From contig JAEZFK010000036.1 in assembly GCA_023437715.1 (NCBI GenBank), forward strand, positions 1 through 64,000: a stretch of 64,000 bases of DNA, in the 5' to 3' direction. Each line of letters opens with the position of its first letter. Within the stretch, counting starts at the first letter, position 1. Below the pieces are notes generated by a model. The model worked only from the letters and a program-made list of their open reading frames with translations, did not search any database and was not told the origin of the DNA. Below, piece after piece: positions 34,024 to 40,656 of the stretch. The position numbers and the translations under genes are program-made. The stretch comes from Bacillota bacterium. Its GTDB lineage: Bacteria > Bacillota > Clostridia > Lachnospirales > Lachnospiraceae.

Positions 34024-36099
34024 CTAGGCCAGAAGATTCTGCATGCTGCCTAAGCTGATCCCCAGGGTAGAGGTATTGTGAAGCAGGGCAGAAGTGGTAG
34101 GAAGAATTGTTCCGCTCACGCCCAGAAGAATCAGGCACGTATTGATTCCCACAATCCGGCGGTAATTTTTATGTATCCGTTTCATCAGGCTGTCGCTTAA
34201 AAGCTTTAAGGTGACGATCTCATAGAGATTGTCCGCCGCAATGGTGATGTCCGCAATTTCTCTTGCTATCTCCGCTCCGTCGCTGATGGCGATTCCCACA
34301 TCAGCCGCCGAAAGGGCCGGAGAATCGTTGATTCCGTCTCCCACCATAATGACCACCCGGCCTGCAGCCTTTTCTTTCTCAATAAAGCGGGCCTTATCCT
34401 CAGGCAGAACCTCCGAGTAATATTCATCCACTCCCACCGCTGACGCAACAGCCGCCGCAGTCCGCTCACTGTCTCCGGTCATCATGACCACCTTGGGGAT
34501 ACCGGCCTTTTTTAAGGAATTTATCACGGCACCCGCTTCCTCCCTCAAGGGGTCCTCAATGCAGATGACTGCCGACAGCTTCTGATCCACGGCAAGGTAA
34601 AGATGGGAGCAGTCCTCCGGAAGGCTGTTAAACCTTTCACGGTCCTTTTCCTCAACGCTGCATGTCTCATCCTCAAAAACGAAGTGATGGCTTCCGATGA
34701 CCACCTTTCTTCCCTCAATCGACGAAGCAATGCCGTGAGCCACAATGTAGTCCACACGGGAGTGCATTTCCTCGTGCTCCAGGCCCTGGTCCTTGGCCGC
34801 CTTTACCACAGCCTTTGCCATGGAATGGGGGAAATGCTCCTCCAGACAGGCGGCGATCCGGAGCATTTCCGCCGGGCTTTCTTCCCCGAATGTCACTACT
34901 TCCCTCACTGTGGGCCTCGCCTTTGTAAGGGTTCCTGTCTTGTCAAAGACAATGGTTGAGGCCTCTGCCAGGGATTCCAAATACTTTCCTCCCTTAACCG
35001 TAATGTGATACATGCTGGCTTCCCGGATGGCGGAAAGGACGGAAATAGGCATAGCCAGCTTTAAGGCGCAGGAGAAATCCACCATGAGCACAGAAAGGGC
35101 CTTTGTCACATTTCCCGTAAGCAGCCAGGTAAGGCCTGTACCGGCCAGGGTATAAGGTACCAGCCTGTCGGCCAGATGGCTGGCCTTGCTTTCCAGGTTT
35201 GATTTCAGCTTCTCCGACTCTTCGATCATGGCGACGATCTTTTCAAACCGGGCGGAGCCGGAAACCTCTTTCACTTCAATGACCAGTTCCCCTTCCTCCA
35301 CCACAGTTCCGGCATATACGTATCCGCCGGCTTCCTTTCTCACCGGAAGACTTTCCCCGGTCAGGGAAGCCTGGTTGACCATGGCTTCTCCTGAAACAAC
35401 GGTTCCGTCAAAGGGAATGACATTTCCCATATGCACCACCACTTTGTCTCCCAGCCCAATGGAGGACGCATCCACCAATACCTCCTGGCCCCCGCTTAAG
35501 AGCCAGACCCGGCTGATGTTTAAGGACATGCTTCTGGCTAAATCTCCCACGGATTTCTTATGGGTCCACTCCTCCAAAAGCTCCCCGATCCCCAGTAAGA
35601 ACATAACGGAGCCGGCGGTCTCCATCTCTCCCCGGACCATGGATACGCCGATGGCAACGGCATCCAGGACAGACACCTCCATCTTTCTCTGCAAGAGGCT
35701 TTTCACTCCGCGGTAAATGTATTTTACGGAACGGAAAACAGTATAAAGAGTCCGCGGAGAAGCGGGCAGAAGCAGCTTGCGCACTCCCCGCATCATCACC
35801 CGGCATACCAGCTTTTCCTGATATTCTGCATTGAGTTCCCGGCCGGAAAGCTCGATAAGTCCTTCCGGTACAGACACATCCTCATATCGGAAGCGTTTCA
35901 GGGCGGCAATGATTTCCTCCCTGTTCCCCACATAGCAGACAGAGGCATCGGCGGTGCGCTCATAGACCTTAACGCCTGTCACATGCTTTAAGGAGTGGAG
36001 ATAATACAGCAGGGTATCGGCTTCCCGGTAGGTCATCCTGGTCTGGGATAAATGAACCCGGAGCCTGCCCGGCATTTCATGTTTGATGATAAATTTCAC
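34024..36099 (-). CDS. fezB: P1B-type metal ATPase, FezB-like (ferrosome candidate)
   Basis: 691-aa heavy-metal P-type ATPase, membrane protein. The N terminus has a PGRLRVHL motif and a degenerate HMA-like fold with no CxxC. Later come the TGES actuator loop (about residue 240-250), phosphorylated Asp386 in DKTGTLT and the GDGINDSPAL hinge. The membrane metal motif usually written CPC is FSC here (Cys344 in DFSCALKLAMP): the proline and first cysteine are missing, so this is not an ordinary copper or zinc exporter. P1B-6 ATPases such as FezB, which load iron into ferrosomes, are the best match by context: FeoAB, a Fur-family gene and a FezA-like gene are directly upstream. GTG start with GGGAGGG ahead. 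Assignment to FezB is inference. Confidence 0.65.
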   Translation of the reverse strand: MKFIIKHEMPGRLRVHLSQTRMTYREADTLLYYLHSLKHVTGVKVYERTADASVCYVGNREEIIAALKRFRYEDVSVPEGLIELSGRELNAEYQEKLVCRVMMRGVRKLLLPASPRTLYTVFRSVKYIYRGVKSLLQRKMEVSVLDAVAIGVSMVRGEMETAGSVMFLLGIGELLEEWTHKKSVGDLARSMSLNISRVWLLSGGQEVLVDASSIGLGDKVVVHMGNVIPFDGTVVSGEAMVNQASLTGESLPVRKEAGGYVYAGTVVEEGELVIEVKEVSGSARFEKIVAMIEESEKLKSNLESKASHLADRLVPYTLAGTGLTWLLTGNVTKALSVLMVDFSCALKLAMPISVLSAIREASMYHITVKGGKYLESLAEASTIVFDKTGTLTKARPTVREVVTFGEESPAEMLRIAACLEEHFPHSMAKAVVKAAKDQGLEHEEMHSRVDYIVAHGIASSIEGRKVVIGSHHFVFEDETCSVEEKDRERFNSLPEDCSHLYLAVDQKLSAVICIEDPLREEAGAVINSLKKAGIPKVVMMTGDSERTAAAVASAVGVDEYYSEVLPEDKARFIEKEKAAGRVVIMVGDGINDSPALSAADVGIAISDGAEIAREIADITIAADNLYEIVTLKLLSDSLMKRIHKNYRRIVGINTCLILLGVSGTILPTTSALLHNTSTLGISLGSMQNLLA

Positions 36100-36115
36100 T
36101 TCTGTCCCTCCCTAT

Positions 36116-36146
36116 AGAAAAAGGGGCCCTGATCTTCCGGCCCCAT
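36116..36146 (-). terminator. Hairpin terminator between the FezA-like and FezB-like genes
   Basis: GGGGCC pairs with GGCCCC and is followed on the minus strand by CTTTTTC. It lies inside the otherwise continuous iron locus, so it should lower ATPase expression relative to upstream genes unless a further promoter exists. Confidence 0.65.
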
Positions 36147-36166
36147 CTCTCATTTTCTTTTGTTTT

Positions 36167-36460
36167 CTATTTCTCCCGGAAATCTTCGGTCTGGGCGCAC
36201 TCCGCCTCTTCCACGCACTCCGCTTCCTTTGCAGCCCGTTCCTCATTGATCTGCTTTGCTTCAGCGAGAATATCCTCCGCGTTTTCCTGGACATTGGTGA
36301 CCGTCTTCATGACGCAGTCCTTTGCCCGCAGAACAGCGGCAGTACAGTTTGTGTAGGCTTTCTTTGCATCCTTACTGGAAAGAAGTTTCACCCCTGCGGT
36401 GCCAAAGAGAACGCCGCCTGCAAAAATTCCTGCATTTTTCATCTTCAAAATATCCCGCAT
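36167..36460 (-). CDS. fezA: DUF6110-type small membrane protein, FezA-like
   Basis: 97-aa protein with one hydrophobic segment near the N terminus (NAGIFAGGVLFGTAGVKLL, about residues 9-27), then a conserved KDAKKAYTNCTAAVLRAKDCVMK amphipathic stretch and an acidic tail with three cysteines. It resembles the small membrane protein encoded next to P1B ATPases in Clostridia. In Clostridioides difficile, a small membrane protein (FezA) and a P1B6-ATPase (FezB) are both needed to form ferrosomes. The order here, Fur-family regulator then this gene then the ATPase, agrees. Family match is by eye and gene order. Confidence 0.6.
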   Translation of the reverse strand: MRDILKMKNAGIFAGGVLFGTAGVKLLSSKDAKKAYTNCTAAVLRAKDCVMKTVTNVQENAEDILAEAKQINEERAAKEAECVEEAECAQTEDFREK

Positions 36461-36496
36461 CCTTTGTATCCTCCTCTGTAAAAAGATCCTGCCGCC

Positions 36497-36988
36497 TTAT
36501 GAGCATTCCGCATTTTCGCACTCACAGGGCTTTACCGTAACGGAGATTATTTTCTGGTCATCCAGGTAGCCGCAGGCGGCAAGGCCGGCCCGCACCACGG
36601 AATTCCAGTTCTTTGCAGACAGGTGGTAAGTGGTCTCATCGTCCAAAACCACCGTACAGGCATTCTCCATAGAGCAGGTTTCCGAATAGGCGATCTTATA
36701 CATGTTTTTACGGCTGATGGCTCCAATCTCTTCCAGGACATTGACCATCCGGTAGACTGTGGCCGCGCCGATGGTTTCATCAACTCTCGATGCTTTATAA
36801 TAAATTTCCTTACAGCTGGAGCATTCGTTCTCCAGTATGATATCCAGCAGTGTAAGACGCTGCTTTGTTATACGGCACTTCTTCTCTTTCAACCGGTCAA
36901 TAATGAGGTCCTTCTGCATTTTCGTCCTCTGGTAGCTTCTGGAATCAGGCACTCTTCTTTTCTCACTGATGGTGTTATGTGTCTCCAC
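36497..36988 (-). CDS. Fur-family metal-responsive regulator
   Basis: 163-aa regulator. The Fur winged helix is clear (RLKEKKCRITKQRLTLLDIILENE; IGAATVYRMVNVLEEIGAISRK). The usual dimerisation region with the HFHCxxC zinc site is not seen; instead it has KIAYSETCSMENACTVVL and a Cys-rich end CECENAECS. The start is GTG at 36988, with GGAGG 7 nt upstream; longer frames to 37120 overlap a hairpin and the neighbouring gene. It lies inside the iron locus, just upstream of the FezA-like gene, matching the place of FezX in C. difficile. Likely senses iron, but the unusual C terminus leaves the metal uncertain. Confidence 0.8.
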   Translation of the reverse strand: METHNTISEKRRVPDSRSYQRTKMQKDLIIDRLKEKKCRITKQRLTLLDIILENECSSCKEIYYKASRVDETIGAATVYRMVNVLEEIGAISRKNMYKIAYSETCSMENACTVVLDDETTYHLSAKNWNSVVRAGLAACGYLDDQKIISVTVKPCECENAECS

Positions 36989-37021
36989 TTTCGAACCTCC
37001 GTTTACAGTCATTTTTCTGTC

Positions 37022-37080
37022 AGCCATTCCCCACGAGGCGAAACACGCCCTGCGAGTTTCACTCCTCACTCGCTTATGTG
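37022..37080. other. Hairpin-rich segment between Fur-family and FeoB-associated genes
   Basis: GCGAGT/ACTCGC and GGGCG/CGCC stems lie inside a CCCAC/GTGGG outer pair. Part of it (ACATAAGCGA) resembles the repeat at 14564-14671, so it may be a diverged member of the same family. It also overlaps the last codons of the FeoB-associated gene. Confidence 0.35.
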
Positions 37081-37215
37081 GGAGCAGTGACCGCCGCAGC
37101 TTTTGCAGTCTGCGCCGCACTGAATGGATTTTCCGTTCTTTTTATCGCGAATCATGCTTTTTACAGCCAGTGTCACCAAACCGACCACAACAGCCAATAA
37201 AACCAGTGTTCCCAT
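37066..37215 (-). CDS. FeoB-associated Cys-rich membrane protein
   Basis: 49-aa protein: one N-terminal membrane helix (MGTLVLLAVVVGLVTLAVKS), a basic patch (RDKKNGK) and a cysteine cluster CGADCKSCGGHCSH at the C terminus. This is the standard companion of FeoB in Firmicutes, thought to bind iron at the pore. AAGGAGG precedes the ATG at 37215. It directly follows feoB. Confidence 0.9.
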   Translation of the reverse strand: MGTLVLLAVVVGLVTLAVKSMIRDKKNGKSIQCGADCKSCGGHCSHISE

Positions 37216-37281
37216 AAAATATTCCTCCTTATAATCAGAGCCTGCACGTTTCATGCAGGCTCTTCTGATGTGTGCCGCAGC

Positions 37282-39465
37282 CTATCTTGCGCCTGCCACA
37301 CTTTTTACTTTGATCTTAGATTTTTTTCCGTCATCGGCAGGCCTTACCAGCAGGTAAATAAATCCGGCAATGATGGCGAATGCAACAACTGTGAAAATTC
37401 CAAAGCTGCCTGTGGTAATCAGGGTGCCGATCTGATAAATGCAGAGAGATACCACATAAGCGAGACCTGTCTGATATCCGACAGCAATCCAGAACCATCT
37501 GGCATTGTTCATTTCTCTTTTAATGGCGCCCATAGCCGCAAAGCAGGGAGCACAGAGAAGGTTGAATACCAGGAAAGAGTAAGCGGCTACAGCGGTCATG
37601 CTTCCTGCAAGACTGCCCCAGATTTCTGATCCATCTTCCGCCACTTCCGCGAAGCCATAGAGAATACCAAAGGTTCCAACCACGTTTTCCTTTGCAACGA
37701 GTCCTGTAATGGCGGCTACTGCAGACTTCCAGTTCCCCCAGCCCAGAGGAGCGAAAAGCCAGCTGATGGCACTTCCCATTGCTGCCAGAATGCTGTGGTC
37801 AAGCTCCATCTCATCTAACAGACGGAACTGTCCGTCTATCCAGCCGAAGTAAGAGGTAAACCATACGAATATGGTAGCAAGTAAAATAACGGTTCCTGCT
37901 TTCTTAATAAAGGACCAGCCCCGCTCCCACATGCTGCGGAGAATATTTCCCACAGTAGGCATATGGTATGCCGGAAGCTCCATAACGAAAGGAGCCGGAT
38001 CACCGGAAAACAGCTTTGTCTTCTTTAAAATGATACCGGAACAAATGATGGCTGCAATGCCTACAAAGTAAGCGCTTGGGGCCACCCAGGGTGCGCCGCC
38101 GAACAATGCACCTGAAATCAGGGCAATGATGGGAAGCTTGGCACTACAGGGAATAAAAGTAGTGGTCATAATGGTCATCTTCCGGTCCCTGTCATTTTCA
38201 ATGGTACGGGACGCCATGATGCCTGGAACGCCGCAGCCGCTTCCAATCAGCATGGGAATAAAGGACTTTCCGGAAAGGCCGAATTTGCGGAAAATACGGT
38301 CCATGATAAATGCAACTCTGGCCATATAGCCGCAGGCCTCCAAAAACGCCAGGAAAATAAACAGCACCAGCATCTGGGGCACAAAGCCGAGAACAGCGCC
38401 CACACCGGCTACGATTCCGTCAAGAATCAGTCCCTGGAGCCAGGCTGCACAGCCTACTGCCGTTAAAGCGCTTTCTACAATAACAGGTACGCCGGGAACA
38501 TCCAGTCCGAAGAAGCTGAAGCCGTCGCCGAACAAGCCGTCATTGGCCCAGTCCGTAGCCCAGGTTCCCACTGTAGTAACGGATACATAATACACCAGGA
38601 ACATAACCGCCGCGAAAATAGGCAGCGCCAGGAAACGGTTTGTCACGATCCGGTCGATCCGGTCGGAGATGGTCAGCTGTTCCCTTTTATTCTTTGTGTA
38701 GCATTCTCCAATAATAGAGGATATGTATACGTAGCGTTCATTGGTAATGATGCTTTCCGTATCGTCGTCCAGTTCTTTCTCAATTCGGTTGATTTCCTCT
38801 GTAACATCCGGGACTTTCTTCATCTGGCCCTGGATCTTATTATCCTTTTCCAGCAGCTTGATGGCAAAGAAACGCTTCTGCTCCTGAGGAATGTCCTCCC
38901 CCAGCTTTGCCTCAACGGATTCCAGCACGCTTTCTACTTCCGGCGAAAAGGTATGGACAGGAGCCGTACTGCTCTTCTTATTTGCCAGGACAACTGCCTT
39001 TTCCGCTGCTTTCTGGATTCCGGTTCCCTTTAATGCGGAAATCTCCACCACCTCGCAGCCCAGCTTCTGGCTTAATTTATCAATATAAATCTTGTCTCCG
39101 TTTTTCTCCACAATATCCATCATGTTGATTGCCATGATGACCGGGATTCCCAGTTCCATTAACTGAGTGGACAAGTATAAGTTTCTTTCAATGTTGGTTC
39201 CGTCCACGATGTTCAAAATAGCATCCGGGCGCTCAGCGATCAGATAATTTCTGGCCACCACCTCTTCCAGAGTATAAGGGGAAAGAGAATATATGCCGGG
39301 AAGATCCATGATGATTACATCCTTGTGTCCCTTCAGCTTTCCTTCCTTTTTCTCTACCGTAACGCCGGGCCAGTTCCCCACGAACTGGTTGGAACCCGTA
39401 AGCGCATTAAACAGCGTTGTCTTTCCACAGTTTGGATTTCCTGCTAACGCAATCCTGATTGACAT
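37282..39465 (-). CDS. feoB: Ferrous iron transporter FeoB
   Basis: 727-aa Fe(II) transporter. The N-terminal cytoplasmic GTPase has G1 GNPNCGKTT (residues 8-16), the G3 DLPG and a G4 NMMD motif; a helical GDI domain follows. The membrane part has the duplicated Gate motifs, with the conserved cysteine segments GSGCGVPGIMASR and NLLCAPCFAAMG. The end VRPADDGKKSKIKVK is basic. It works with the FeoA proteins encoded upstream. Expression is probably iron-repressed through the promoter at 40014-40074. Confidence 0.97.
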   Translation of the reverse strand: MSIRIALAGNPNCGKTTLFNALTGSNQFVGNWPGVTVEKKEGKLKGHKDVIIMDLPGIYSLSPYTLEEVVARNYLIAERPDAILNIVDGTNIERNLYLSTQLMELGIPVIMAINMMDIVEKNGDKIYIDKLSQKLGCEVVEISALKGTGIQKAAEKAVVLANKKSSTAPVHTFSPEVESVLESVEAKLGEDIPQEQKRFFAIKLLEKDNKIQGQMKKVPDVTEEINRIEKELDDDTESIITNERYVYISSIIGECYTKNKREQLTISDRIDRIVTNRFLALPIFAAVMFLVYYVSVTTVGTWATDWANDGLFGDGFSFFGLDVPGVPVIVESALTAVGCAAWLQGLILDGIVAGVGAVLGFVPQMLVLFIFLAFLEACGYMARVAFIMDRIFRKFGLSGKSFIPMLIGSGCGVPGIMASRTIENDRDRKMTIMTTTFIPCSAKLPIIALISGALFGGAPWVAPSAYFVGIAAIICSGIILKKTKLFSGDPAPFVMELPAYHMPTVGNILRSMWERGWSFIKKAGTVILLATIFVWFTSYFGWIDGQFRLLDEMELDHSILAAMGSAISWLFAPLGWGNWKSAVAAITGLVAKENVVGTFGILYGFAEVAEDGSEIWGSLAGSMTAVAAYSFLVFNLLCAPCFAAMGAIKREMNNARWFWIAVGYQTGLAYVVSLCIYQIGTLITTGSFGIFTVVAFAIIAGFIYLLVRPADDGKKSKIKVKSVAGAR

Positions 39466-39538
39466 ACTCTACCTCTTTCTGCCTGTAAGCACTTTGTTTG
39501 TCTGGTATTAGTCATACCTAACTCATTTGCAAAAAAAA

Positions 39539-39757
39539 TTACTCCACAACAATCATTTCCGCATCCGCTTTCCGCAGGGACAGCTCATACCCTCTTACGG
39601 TAACTTCAACCGGGTCGCCAAGTGGAGCAACCTTTCTCACAAAAATGTCTACGCCTTTTGTGATACCCATATCCATGATTCTTCTCTTGACAGGACCCTC
39701 ACCGGTCAGCTTTGTCACCTTAACCGTCTTTCCGCATGGAATTTCCTTTAATGTCAT
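39539..39757 (-). CDS. feoA: FeoA-family protein
   Basis: 72-aa SH3-like protein that supports FeoB. The pattern MTLKEIPCGKTVKVTKLTGEGPVKRRIMDMGITKGVDIFVRK is typical. GGAGAAAAA precedes the start. It lies 73 bp before feoB and 16 bp after a second FeoA gene. Confidence 0.93.
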   Translation of the reverse strand: MTLKEIPCGKTVKVTKLTGEGPVKRRIMDMGITKGVDIFVRKVAPLGDPVEVTVRGYELSLRKADAEMIVVE

Positions 39758-39773
39758 TGCTTTTTCTCCTTCT

Positions 39774-39986
39774 TCATCCCACTATAATCTTGTTCGCCAT
39801 GTCTTTTCCTATGGCTACTCTGGAATCTTTTACGTTGACAATCATATTTCCGCCTATTTCAGAAATAACGACCACGGTTCCGCCGGTCACAAAGCCAAGA
39901 TTCTCCAGAAATCTTCTGGTTTCTTCCTTGCCGCCTATTTTGCGGATCACGCTGGGCTCTCCTGCTCTTACCATCGTTAAAGGCAT
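39774..39986 (-). CDS. feoA: FeoA-family protein (second copy)
   Basis: 70-aa SH3-like FeoA paralogue, first gene of the iron locus. It has the same fold signature (IGGKEETRRFLENLGFVTGGTVVVISEIGGNMIV) but low identity to its neighbour, so the two probably have distinct jobs. GAGG precedes the start. The Fur-box-like site lies about 30-45 bp upstream, and the promoter lies beyond it. Confidence 0.9.
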   Translation of the reverse strand: MPLTMVRAGEPSVIRKIGGKEETRRFLENLGFVTGGTVVVISEIGGNMIVNVKDSRVAIGKDMANKIIVG

Positions 39987-40013
39987 CGCTCATCCTCTTC
40001 TTTCCGGGATAAT

Positions 40014-40032
40014 ATTATTGATAATCATTCCC
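40014..40032. promoter_or_regulatory. Fur-box-like site upstream of feoA
   Basis: The 19-mer at this site matches 14 of 19 positions of the classical Fur box, including an unbroken GATAATCATT core (40020-40029). It lies just downstream of the predicted feo transcription start, a good place for repression. Confidence 0.6.
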
Positions 40033-40038
40033 AATTCC

Positions 40039-40058
40039 TTAGGTTAGTATAATCTAAC
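40039..40058. promoter_or_regulatory. DtxR-like dyad overlapping the feo -10 box
   Basis: TTAGGTTAG (40039-40047) equals a DtxR/IdeR half-site, and GTTAG-6 bp-CTAAC forms a small dyad over the -10 box. The spacing is longer than the DtxR consensus. The neighbouring DtxR/MntR-family gene is the natural candidate to bind it. Confidence 0.5.
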
Positions 40059-40074
40059 TATCGAAAATTGTCAA
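40046..40074 (-). promoter_or_regulatory. Promoter of the feo/fez locus
   Basis: Consensus TTGACA (40069-40074), 17-bp spacer and TATACT (40046-40051) on the minus strand. Transcription would begin near 40039. Confidence 0.8.
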
Positions 40075-40111
40075 GAACTTTATTGATTTTTTTTATCAAT
40101 AAATGATTTCA

Positions 40112-40140
40112 TTGATGTTCCCCAGCCCCTATGATATACT
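40112..40140 (+). promoter_or_regulatory. Promoter of the DtxR/MntR-family gene
   Basis: TTGATG (40112-40117), 17-bp spacer and TATACT (40135-40140), about 33 bp before the preferred start codon. Confidence 0.7.
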
Positions 40141-40173
40141 GCATATAAATATAAAACCGAGGTGATGCCTGCC

Positions 40174-40539
40174 ATGAATACCAATGAATCATCGGAGAAC
40201 TACTTAGAAACCATTCTGATCCTGAGTAAAGCCATGCCTGTGGTCCGTTCCGTGGATGTGGCGGAGGAGCTGGGCTTTAAAAAATCCAGTGTCAGCGTGG
40301 CCATGAAAAACCTCAGGGAAAAAGAGCATATTACGGTTACAAAGGAAGGTCATATCCATCTGACCGAAGCAGGAAGAAAAATTGCAGAAATGATCTATGA
40401 ACGGCATAGGCTTCTGTCGGAATGGCTGGTAAAGCTGGGAGTCGGAAAGGGAACTGCCGATGAGGATGCATGCAGGATGGAGCATGTAATCAGCAGGGAA
40501 AGCTTTGAAGCCATAAAAAGATACATGAAAGACAGATAA
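40174..40539 (+). CDS. DtxR/MntR-family metal-dependent regulator
   Basis: 121-aa regulator: N-terminal winged helix (SENYLETILILSKAMPVVRSVDVAEELGFKKSSVSVAMKNL) and a metal-binding dimerisation helix region with ERHRLLSEWLVKLG and CRMEHVISRESF. It lacks the C-terminal SH3 domain of DtxR, as in MntR. It diverges from the iron locus and probably represses it, itself, or both. GAGGTG lies 8 nt before the ATG at 40174; upstream GTG/ATG codons are poorly spaced. Whether it senses iron or manganese cannot be told. Confidence 0.85.
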   Translation: MNTNESSENYLETILILSKAMPVVRSVDVAEELGFKKSSVSVAMKNLREKEHITVTKEGHIHLTEAGRKIAEMIYERHRLLSEWLVKLGVGKGTADEDACRMEHVISRESFEAIKRYMKDR

Positions 40540-40638
40540 GAGGGGGTTGCAAAATAAATTTTTCACGTAAGATATTGGCGTTGGCCAAATGGCCAGATAC
40601 CGCATCTTGCTGAAATTTTACATTTTGCAACACCCTCT
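40538..40638 (+). repeat. Long hairpin repeat, copy B, between convergent genes
   Basis: Ends of 17 bp with one wobble (AGAGGGGGTTGCAAAAT at 40539-40555 with ATTTTGCAACACCCTCT at 40622-40638), a second stem GTTGGCC/GGCCAGA-like in the centre. It overlaps the stop codon of the DtxR/MntR-family gene and resembles copy A at 19346-19436. The T-rich sequence after it would also end transcription on the plus strand. Confidence 0.75.
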
Positions 40639-40656
40639 ATTTTTATTTGTTGATTT

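Noticed and set aside
37066..37120. Long N-terminal extension of the Fur-family protein
   Set aside because: It is Arg-rich, overlaps the FeoB-associated gene and a hairpin, and GTG at 36988 has a better ribosome site.
19346..40638. CRISPR array or other regular repeats
   Set aside because: The hairpin repeats are single units 21 kb apart; no short regularly spaced repeats are found.
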